DNA from: Garcia nutans
Lineage: Eukaryota; Streptophyta; Magnoliopsida; Malpighiales; Euphorbiaceae
Direction of reading: 5' to 3'
Length of the DNA: 64,000 nt
Assembly (NCBI GenBank): GCA_947685225.1
Contig: CANTUV010000032.1
Coordinates: 26,295,501-26,359,500 of the forward strand
A program made the position numbers and the translations under genes. Position 1 is the stretch's first letter. Each line of letters opens with the position of its first letter. The notes beneath the pieces were generated by a model. The model had not been told where the DNA came from. It ran no database searches and saw only the letters and a list, made by a program, of their open reading frames with translations. Of this stretch, positions 54,884-64,000 are shown one piece after another.

Positions 54884-57070
54884 TGTAGTACTGAAATTTG
54901 CCACCTCGAGAATTATTTTCGAATATGATAATAATATTATCAAACTCGACAGTATCAAGGAATGTTGAGCATATAGCTAAAGAACAAATTCATTGATTCT
55001 TAAATCAAATTCGATAATTGTAACTCCGAACTCGATAATTTAGTTATACAGATCTCACCTCTCGCCTATAAAAGGGAGCTTCTAGTTCTCTTGGGGGGAG
55101 ATTTTCTTTCCATCCTTTTCTTTTTTTAGGCTGGAAGATGCAATGTTTTCCTTTTTAGCATACCAAAGAAAAGATAATCAATAAATATTATCATTTTCCA
55201 CCTATTTATCTTGTACTCCATCAGTAAAAGAAGATTATTCCAGTAAAGATCAATCATTCAAAGCTAGAATCAAGAATACTCTGCAACTCTAGGTAGTTGG
55301 CTGTGATCTTCATCCATTGGCAGTAAGTTTCTTAAGCTTGTAGTGTCTATTCTTAAATCTACACCACTTAATGTCGTGATCTATGTTATATTACATCATT
55401 TCATCCAACATATAAGGCTCATTCATAACCAAAATCATTAAACTCTAAAAGAATAAAAAATACTCACTCAAGAACTAAGATCTACCAATCGTAGACCAAA
55501 CCTTTGAATGTATGACCTATAAATGATGAAACAGATTCTAAAGGACTATATCTAACTTTCCTAGTATGAGGACTTGAACTCTTGGACTAAAAATGACTTT
55601 TAATGTGATTCATATGAGAAATTTTAGGTGCAGGTTATTCATGTAGAAATGTCAAAAAGGATTATCAAATTCTATATTCTAATGAATATTGAATTTGATA
55701 TTTCGATTCCAATCTCAGCACATGTGCCATGTTGTCCTCCACTAAGCTTTTGATTCCAACTTTAGTAAATGTGTCATATTGTTTCCCATTAACCTTTTCT
55801 TTGTAGGTTATTATTCTATGATTATTCAATTTGACTGCTGTGTTCCCATACATATATGTCTGCCATTATTGATTTATTTATGATCCTATCACATACACAA
55901 ATACAGGTTATGGGTGAAATCTGCAGATATAGATCACTTCTATTAAAAAATACAGATTGTCGAATTTGATATTCCTATTAACATTGAACTCGGTATTTTG
56001 ATCTATTCTCAGTGTACATATTGTATTGTTAAGCTAATCTTTTCTGCAGGGTATTCTTGAACTAATTAATTCATTAATTATCAAACTCGATGATACTGCT
56101 CCAATACACACATATATATCTGTAGCCTCTTATTTTCTCAATATCCTGCCTTATAGATATTGTCATATTTGACATTTATTGAATACCAAACTAGACATCC
56201 CCATCTGACAATGTATATATCCATTTTGTTCAGCTAATAGATCTTGCAGGTTATCCCTGACTGAGGATATTATTGAACTTGATAATCTGACAAATATCGA
56301 ATTCGACATTATCTCTTAATTCTGCACATATTGGTTTTGTTCCAATTATATGATCATGCAAGTTATTCTAGAGTTCGATAATCTCATAATTATCGAGTTT
56401 GACAGCATTTTCAGAATTCAAATTCCTTTTTTATTTTTATCCTTTGTCATGTAATTATTGTTATTGTAGCTAATACATTCATCAAGCACTCATCCAGTAT
56501 ACATCTTACCCCTTTCTTTTAGATTTCTTGTATATAGGAAATGATGTAATTTTTCTTTAGAGTAATGTATAAGATTTGTAAAGACTATGTAATGTGATTA
56601 TTTTTCTTTAAAGATTAATTGATGTAAAGAGTATGTTTCCACTTCGGTGGATACTCATAGAAATTTTCTGCACGATCATGCATCACGTGCATCATGATTT
56701 GCATATGTTAATTTTATTGGTTATTTACTTTATATATGTAATGATTCTCATCTGATATCCTGAATAATCCTTACTAATGCATGAATCATAGAGGAGGTCG
56801 ATTCTTCAAATTGGGCATATTTGAATAATAAGGATTGATTCTCATCTAAGTTATTCTTAAATGTACCTAACTTTTCAAACCCAGATTTCAATAGGGTTAA
56901 GGATTCCTCGAAAATGGAATCAAGAGAATGCTACCCCTTATCATTTTCAGGTTCTGCCGGGTGGTGACTCCATTTCACACAAGTCTTACCTGTTGGATCC
57001 CTAATATCAATAACCTGGCAGTGTTGGGACTTTAAAAACTGTTTGACCCTAGGCGGGCTAGGCACGTACA
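54884..57070 (+). mobile_element. Solo LTR (2187 bp) inserted in the minisatellite
   Basis: It starts TGTAGTACTG and ends GGCACGTACA. CACCC is present at 54879-54883 and 57071-57075; removing one copy rejoins the 60-bp repeat seamlessly. CCTATAAAAGGG at 55066-55077 is a strong TATA element, and the GGGTGGTGACTCCA / GACCCTAGGCGGGCTAGGC phrases near the right end recall Tat/Ogre-type Ty3/gypsy elements. The TCGATAATT and AATTATCGAG motifs recur many times. No protein-coding region is present. Confidence 0.82.
55066..55077 (+). promoter_or_regulatory. TATA box of the solo LTR
   Basis: CCTATAAAAGGG is a canonical TATA element in the expected sense for the LTR. It could still drive transcription into 57071 and beyond. 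Confidence 0.6.
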
Positions 57071-57075
57071 CACCC

Positions 57076-57375
57076 CTTTGACTCCTTCAAGCATGATTGC
57101 CCTCTAACGATTGGTTGATTTAGGCCTACTTGCCCTTTTGACCCCTTTAGGTATGTCCATCATTTAGTTGTTGTGATTTTCGCATGCTTGCCCCTGTGAC
57201 TCCTTTAGGCATGCCGCCCTCTGACGATTGATTAATTTGGTCATGCTCTCCCCTGTGACTCCTTTAAGCATGCTTGCCTTTTGGTGGTTGATTGATTTGG
57301 GCATACTCACCCTTTTGACTCCTTCAAGCATGTTGATTCCTTCATGTATGCTTGCCTTCCAATGATTGATTTATT
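57076..57375. repeat. 60-bp minisatellite, right part
   Basis: It resumes directly after the solo LTR with CTTTGACTCCTTCAAGCATG and continues for about five more degenerate units (TTTAGGCATG, GATTGGTTGATTT). Confidence 0.8.
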
Positions 57376-60350
57376 TGTTTTGTTGATTTGGTAAAAAAAC
57401 TTAGGTATTTTTAACCCTTCTCAGTACTCTTGCTTGGTATTCTTGCTTTGCCTCCCACGTGCAAAGATATTATAAGTTGGCATTGAAATATTTTTCATGC
57501 ACATAGAAATATAAACATAATGAGTTAATTGCCCCCATATTATGTTAAATTTTTCATATTGGTGCTTGGCATGGTCTTGGATGTAGTGTTTTTTTATGAT
57601 CTCAGCTATTGGTACTTTATTAGGCCTTGGAAGGTTTATAATGTCAACACTTCTCCAGACTTGTTGATTCAACATCGATTGCTACTAGAATTGTTGCACT
57701 TCAGATAGGCACATACATGGCATCTAACTTAAAGTTTCCTCTTATTAAGCATTTCTCACCTCATATGCATTTCTATCAACTCCATCTCCATTAGTACACT
57801 TCACCCTTCCTAAAAAAATCTATAGGTATTTGATGGGCTTGTAATGGGGTCTGGAGGGTATGGGCTTTCTCATGAATGTTTTATTTGATTGTTTAGGGGT
57901 TGTTGTGGCACCATTAGTTAACCTGTTAGGGAAGTGACTAATCTTTTTTGCTTATTGTGAATTTGTCATTCTTATTTTTTTCATTTCTTCTTTTCTTTCT
58001 TGTCTCCGTCCTTAGTGATTTTGAACTTTGGGTCTCTTTTTCATTTCTTCTTTTCTTCATTGTCTCTGTCCTTGGGGATTTTGAACTTTGAGACTCTTTT
58101 TCATTTCTTTTGTAACTTCACTAGTGAATGGGCTTATAGAGACTTTCTATTTGAGACTGATTAGAAAAGTTTTAACATGTTTTTGCTTTGTTTTATAGTC
58201 TATGTCTATCCATTTTGGGCTTCTTCTTCTTCTTAGTTTCATTTTCTATTTTTTGTATGTCTTTTGTCTTTTTCCATTTTCAATCCATTTTCTCTTTTCT
58301 TTCTATTTTTCATTTTCCATTTGTGTTAAGATTGTCCTCTGTTTGCTGCTCCATTTCTCTCTTCAGTTGGCTTTAACCTTATGTTTTGCCACCTCGAGGT
58401 TAACTAGAGACACTACATTTGCCTAAGGTAGGTTAGTAGGTTCACAAGCAAAAGAAAAGCAAGCTAAATATATTTAAGGCTCAAAAGGGACTACTGTTTC
58501 GGGTGGATAGAAGGATAAGGCTAGTCAAATGATATCTAGATTATTTCCCTTTAGTTGGTTAAAGATTTCGATTTTGCCTTAATGGCCTTTCAAACATGTT
58601 CTAAGTCCAGAGGGATTCTTGAGTCTTAATGCCATGCAGCAGCCCTCTCATCAGCATTTACAATCAGTACCATCGATATTGAGTGACTGGCTCAGATTAA
58701 TTAGTCTACTCTTAATTACCCTTTATAAGTAATAAAGCTTAGTAAATCTAGGATCATAGGATAATCATTTTTTTTTTCATGTGATCATGTTTCTATAAAA
58801 TGAATCAACTAAGTGCAGACATTTATCAAAGAACAACCACAAAAGGTAACTTCCCTGTTCAACATTCGAATTTTGCAAACCAAATTTCGTCACTCATCTC
58901 TTCCTTCTAGTTTCTAGTATTTACAAAGATATGAAGGCCAAATAATCTTTTATTCACTCATCTTAAGGAACAAAAATAAACTTAAGGTTTAGAATTGCCC
59001 TTTTTTTGGGCTTGATTTCCCTATGGAGTTTCTCTTCATCAGAATTTTGCCACCTTTCTTAAGGATGTTGGGTCCAAAATTGCAATTATCGGGCCCGATA
59101 GTTTCTTTTTGACCTGTTAACAAAGATTATCGAGGATGGAATTTACATCAGGAAGTTCAAAATCTATGCAAAATGGTAGTTTTCTTTTACATTTCATATT
59201 CTTTAGAACTCTCCTTTTTCATCAATTGTAAACTTCTTTGGCAGAAAATAATAGGTTTCCGATTCTTTACTTTCTCTACTTAATTTTTTTGCCTCAAATC
59301 ATCAATAGCTTGCTCAAAGAACATTGAATGCATTTTGGAATACACTCACTCTTCTAGAATTGGAAGATTTCACACCAAGTGGCATAAAATAGGACTATGG
59401 TCGATAAGTGCTGTGCCTCTACCGCTGTTGAAGTCTCACCAAAGCTAAACCACCCTTTCCAAGGTAGGCTTGCTTTTGGTTTTTTGTTTCTTTTACATTG
59501 TAAAATGTATTTTGCAATTTTTTTCTTTCTATACATGCTGCTATGAATTCTCAAATTTTAACCATCATATTAAAATTCAATGCATGATGAACAATATGGG
59601 CTCAAGAAAGACCTAAATCAGACTCCTGATGGCCCTGAATGAGCCGTTTGATTTTTTTTTTTGCCTAGGCTAGTTCTATTGTAATTATGAATCCTTAATT
59701 TTTTTTTCACTCTCATACTAAAATTTACTCCGTTATGATCATATGGCATCAAGAATCAAGCAAAATAGATGTCAGATGGGTCTAAATGGGCCTGAGAAAA
59801 TCTTATATGCAAAATTAGGCTCATTGCGATGGGATGCTATGATGAGGCCTACCGTAGTGCGGCAACTAGTGCTACCACAAGGGTAACAAAAGCTGCCACA
59901 ATTTGGTAGTTTGCTACCTCGACGCTCTATTTTGGTGCCAAGATGCCCCGGACCCAATTTCATTCTATTTTTTTACCCCAAAAAATTATAAATAATTTTT
60001 TACGCCTTGGTCCATAATTGGATGCTTGTTTTCCTTAAACAATCTCAAGTTAATTACTACATTAGCAATCTAAACCCTAGCCAATCATGGAACTAATATC
60101 TTATCACACACTCATGCCCTTACATCCCAAGGCACCAAAAGAGGTAAAAATCCTAATCTTGATTTTCTTAATCTTTTGAAATGATTTCATGATTGATTGG
60201 ACTTTATTAAATTCAAAGGCCATCAATTGGACTTTGATCTTTTGAAATGGAATTTAAAATTTAATTTCCATCATTTGGCTTTAAGACTTAATTTTCACTT
60301 AGAACTTAAAATTGGATTTAGATTATAAAATATTCAAATCATTTTCAAAA
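57376..60350. other. Non-coding DNA, retrotransposon-like
   Basis: No gene recognised. A 60-bp period repeat at about 57978-58110 repeats TCATTTCTTCTTTTCTT and GATTTTGAACTTTG. TTTGCCACCTCGAGG near 58385 repeats a phrase of the solo LTR at 54899, and a 14-bp palindrome lies at 59087-59100. The open stretches here (57421-57675, 58188-58426, 59354-59554) look incidental. Confidence 0.4.
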
Positions 60351-60353
60351 ATT

Positions 60354-60645
60354 AGGTTTATCAAGTTCAACCTAAAATCAACTTAGATTTAGGTTTATCA
60401 AGTTAAAGCTAAAATCAACTTAGACTTAGGTTTATTAAGTTTAACCTTAAATCAATATAGACGTAGGTTTATCAAGTTGAACCTATAATCAACTTAGATT
60501 TAGGTCTATTAAGTTGAACCTAAAATTAATTTAGACTTAGGTTTATAAAGTTGAACCTAAAATCAACATAGACTTTGGTTTAGTAAATTGAACTTAAAAT
60601 CAACTTATAATTAGGTTTATAAATTTAAACCTAAATTTGGACTCA
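60354..60645. repeat. 37-bp minisatellite with internal hairpins
   Basis: AGGTTTA-type unit starts fall at 60354, 60391, 60428, 60465, 60502, 60539, 60576 and 60613, exactly 37 apart. Most units contain TTAGGTT and AACCTAA around the centre TATCAAGTTG, an inverted repeat. Confidence 0.9.
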
Positions 60646-62850
60646 GACATTAGGTTAGCTTAGGTTAGACTAGGAAAACAAAAATTAATAAGTTCAAACC
60701 TACCATTGCAAATAGTTAGAACTGCATGGAATTTGATTCTCATTCAGATGAGATATGCAGGCCTACTTAGAATTTCAATATAGGTATCAAGCCTACTTAA
60801 TCATAATATTTTTCCCTTTTTTACTATTAATCCTTATTTATCTCCGTATTTATATGCTTTGATCATTTACTTAATTCCTTTAGGAAATATGGTTTATTCT
60901 AAAATCCATAACGCTAGAGTTCAAATCCCCTATCTTGAGTTTTTTAAGTTGTAAAATTAAAATTAAATTTGTACTTTGCCTTTACTTTTTGCTCTTAATT
61001 ATTTATGAAGGGATGTTTTTATATTGTTAATGTATCATATTTGTCATACCATATTTATAATTGTCATTCTTCATGGAATAAAATTTTGTAAGTTTTTATT
61101 TAATTATTGGCTAAACTATTTTAACTTAACTTAAGCCAAAGCTTAGCCTTTGAATTCATCCTTTAGTTCAAGGCTAATGATTTTTATCCTTGGGAATAAA
61201 TTAAAGCCAACTATTTTTGGGTTTTTCTTAAATTTTCTCTTTTTCAAAAATAGAAAAAAATTTAAGTGACGACTCAAAATGATTTTTGCTAAACCAAGAG
61301 TAATCTGACGTGAGGAAGAGGGACCATGGCCATTTCATAATGAGAACTGAAATACTCATTTGGAAAGAGATTTTTTTCCAAAGATAAATCTTTTAAGCGA
61401 GCTAAATTGGTTGAACCTATTTTTTTTCTCAATAAACTTAGCTTGGCCTTTAATTAACTTTGAATATTTTTAATGCATCACTTTTTCATTCAAGCCTTAG
61501 ACTATTTAGGATAAATCTTGGGATAACGAGTAGCATTGATCCAGCAACTGTAATATCCATAATTTTGATGTACATTTAAATAATTAATATAGAAGATTAA
61601 TTAGTGTGTTGTAAGAGGGGTATGCACAATATATACATAGCATATATTTAATATATACACTAGATATATATAATACAAATCATGGATACATAATATATAT
61701 ACTATATATACATAATATATACACTGAGCATATAATATATACCTAACATATATCTAATTTAATAAATTATCGATCTATTTCAATGTTGAACTGAGTTATG
61801 AGCTATGTTGATGACAATCTTATTGTTATAGAGCAGTGACAAATTATTTTCACCAAACAATTTTAATTCCTTTAGCAACCATGAAGCCACTTTAAATACC
61901 CTCTCCAAATCCACTTGATTGGAAAAACTTAAAAAGATATCGCTTCGCTCCTAACTCAGAAATAATAACATTTCTAAGAGGATGCCAAACATTTGCTATG
62001 ATATTCCTCATGGACTGAAAGCTTATTTGATTCATGGTGAGAAAAAAACCCACTAGGCAAAGATCATAATCTTGCTCTTTATTAACTTGAACATCATTAG
62101 CTCATATGCCTTCATCCTCATCTTCTGTCAAAGCTAAATGGGCCATATGGTTTTCCATGTAAAACTGAAAATTTTCATGAAAAACAAGGCAAGGAAAAGA
62201 CACAACAAGGGAGAGAAAACAAAGCTATGAGAGCTAGGAAATTAGGGTTTTCTATGTTTATTAGTTAATATTTGATTTTTAGAAAACATGTTTTAGTTGT
62301 TTTCCAAATGAAAAATGCAAATTCCTAAAAAATATTGGAGTTTATTACCCACTTCCATTCAAACTATTTTTTATTTTTATTTGTCATACATTATTATTTT
62401 ATTTGGTAAAATATTTTTATGCTTTAAAATTTGAGAATATTTTTAGGTTGATTTTATAATAATTAAAATTTTTATTTTATTTAAAATTACTATATAATTA
62501 TTATTTCATTTAATTTTATTTTGGTAAATATATAAATATTTAGATTATGAAATAGTTTAAGTAATTATATTTTTTATAAAATTATTTAAAAATGAAATTT
62601 ATTTAAATATTATATAAAAATAAAAATAGAAATTAGAAAATAAGATTAAGTAAATATATTTTCCAATTTTTCAATTCTCCATTTGAAAAATAATTAAAAA
62701 AATGAAAATTTGAAGAATCAAGAAAAAAAACTAAAACAAATAAAAATGGAAATTGTTTTCCTCAACTAAATCCATAATTATCTTATTGAACCTTTGCTTT
62801 CTTTTCAAAATTGAAAGATACCATTTTCTCATTATCAATATTAATAAATA
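60646..62850. other. Non-coding AT-rich DNA
   Basis: TAAGTGACGACTC near 61265 resembles the GGTGGTGACTC phrase of the solo LTR and may be an older relative. A TA-rich ATATATACAC array lies at 61625-61755. No gene is recognised. Confidence 0.35.
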
Positions 62851-62858
62851 TTTATTAC

Positions 62859-63190
62859 CACTAAAAAAAGAGTACAGGAGATACATAAAATTATTCCAAA
62901 AAAATATGAAAAACTATCTCTAAAGTTATGGGGGCAACCTATTTGTCGTTTCTTTTACCTACGTATGTTATTTATCTATAATGGACATCAAATAATAATG
63001 CCATCTCCAATATAAGAGATGATAGTCATCTTTAATATGAGAATCCTAGTCGTCCCTCATATAAGGTGACTTTGATTGTTGTTCCTGATTGAAGTGACGA
63101 TAGTCGTCTCTAAATCTAAGAATGATTATCGTCTGCAAGGACAAATGTCATCCATATGTAAAAGGATGATAGAAAAAAGAGACAATAGTC
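62859..63190. repeat. Possible CACTA-type transposon end
   Basis: CACTAAAAAAAGAG at 62859 looks like a CACTA terminus. It is followed by repeats such as GATGATAGTCATC, GACGATAGTCGTC and ATTATCGTCTG, like subterminal repeats. The other end and the 3-bp duplication were not found. Confidence 0.3.
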
Positions 63191-64000
63191 ATATATGTTG
63201 TACCTTAATAAATTGATTATTTGCTAAAATAAAGACAAATTCAAATTTTTGAACAAACAAGAAATGAGTAGAAAAAAGATTGAACATAAGCGATTTATAG
63301 TGGTTCAAATTCCTCAATCCTATATCCAATTCCTCAACAACTTGACAAAGTTTCACTATTCTTGAGTTTTACAAGCTCAATATAACTTGGTGTTTTAATA
63401 TGATCACACAAAACTTTTTACAAAGGTTTGAGTATTCTTCACAATCCAATAAGAGTTTTACCTAGGCTTACTCTAGAATCTAGTATTTTATAGTTCACAC
63501 CAAACTTTTACAATGGTATTTAATGCTCACATCCAGCACACAAATACAATGAAAATGAAATTGTAATACAAAATGATTGAAAGTACTTTCTTGGATGAAT
63601 AGCTCTTTGTTTCATGTTTAAATATGAAGTTTCAGGGATTATTTATAGCCATTTAAGGTCCAACTAGCTGTTGTAAAAGAAGACTAATGGATTTCAACAT
63701 GATCGTTATAAACCTTTTTCTTCAATAGCTGTCTAGCAGTCACACTGCCCTTTCTACAGTTGCTTAACACATTGGGTGATCACTCTGAACCTTGGGCGAT
63801 CACTAGATTTGAATTTTATCCAATAGATCTTTCCAACGGTTGATACAAGTTGCCTAATAAGATGGTAGTGCCATGCCTCGATATCCCGTACATGTTTTAC
63901 GATCGCACAATTGGTTTGTGTAGTCTCACAGTAACTAATTTGACCATTGTACAATCCCTGTGTCTATTTTTCATTGGCTCACAAAGTTGGAGCTAAAATT
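63191..64000. other. Non-coding, LTR-like sequence to window end
   Basis: Phrases such as GCGATTTATAGTGGTTCAAATTCC and TTACCTAGGCTTACTC are like copia-type LTR regions in plants. No boundary or coding region is visible. Confidence 0.35.

Noticed and set aside
60354..60645. CRISPR-like array because of the regular 37-bp period
   Set aside because: There are no unique spacers; the whole unit repeats, and the surrounding DNA is plant nuclear.
61557..61566. TGTAATATCC, the same start as the chromovirus LTR
   Set aside because: The following sequence diverges at once and no polypurine tract precedes it, so the match may be chance.

Overview
The window is nuclear DNA from a flowering plant, most likely a eudicot. 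It is very AT-rich and crowded with nested plant-type retrotransposons (Ty3/gypsy chromovirus, Ty1/copia, L1-type LINEs, a tRNA-derived SINE, hAT-like MITEs). The one clear host gene is an intronless U-box/ARM E3 ligase of the plant PUB25/PUB26 type. I see no bacterial genes, rRNA genes, functional tRNA genes or CRISPR arrays. The species cannot be named from what is visible.

Layout: 1-7747 is a nearly whole Ty3/gypsy chromovirus on the + strand. Its left LTR is cut by the window start, and its right LTR is complete at 2445 bp. 8035-13005 is an older, heavily decayed Ty3/gypsy on the - strand. 13529-20762 is a decayed Ty1/copia element on the - strand, and a solo LTR (18641-19799, target duplication AAATA) has inserted into its leader. 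20763-27990 is non-coding DNA with MITE-like repeats, the clearest being 27081-27548 with a perfect 8-bp target duplication. 28256-29509 is the PUB25/26-like gene, preceded by a G-box. 29513-36130 is non-coding and holds a SINE (34010-34192, 19-bp duplication) and a degenerate AT-rich tandem array.

36148-42415 is an apparently full-length L1-type LINE on the - strand that split this array. It has a 17-bp target duplication and two long open frames that overlap by ATGA; ORF2 carries endonuclease, reverse transcriptase and a C-terminal RNase H. 43200-48125 is non-coding with a copia RNase H remnant. 48142-51300 is a second poly(A) retroposon on the - strand with a 16-bp duplication. It carries only an ORF1-like frame (RRM plus DUF4283-like region) and no ORF2. 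51992-52561 is a hAT-like non-autonomous element with an 8-bp duplication. From about 54510 a 60-bp minisatellite is interrupted by a 2187-bp solo LTR (54884-57070, duplication CACCC) and resumes to about 57375. 60354-60645 is a 37-bp minisatellite. The rest, to 64000, is retrotransposon-like non-coding DNA.

The only host function supported is ubiquitin ligation by the PUB25/26-like protein. The other coding capacity belongs to transposable elements. The most notable item is the LINE with both reading frames open, beside an ORF1-only retroposon that must have been copied in trans or reduced after or during insertion.
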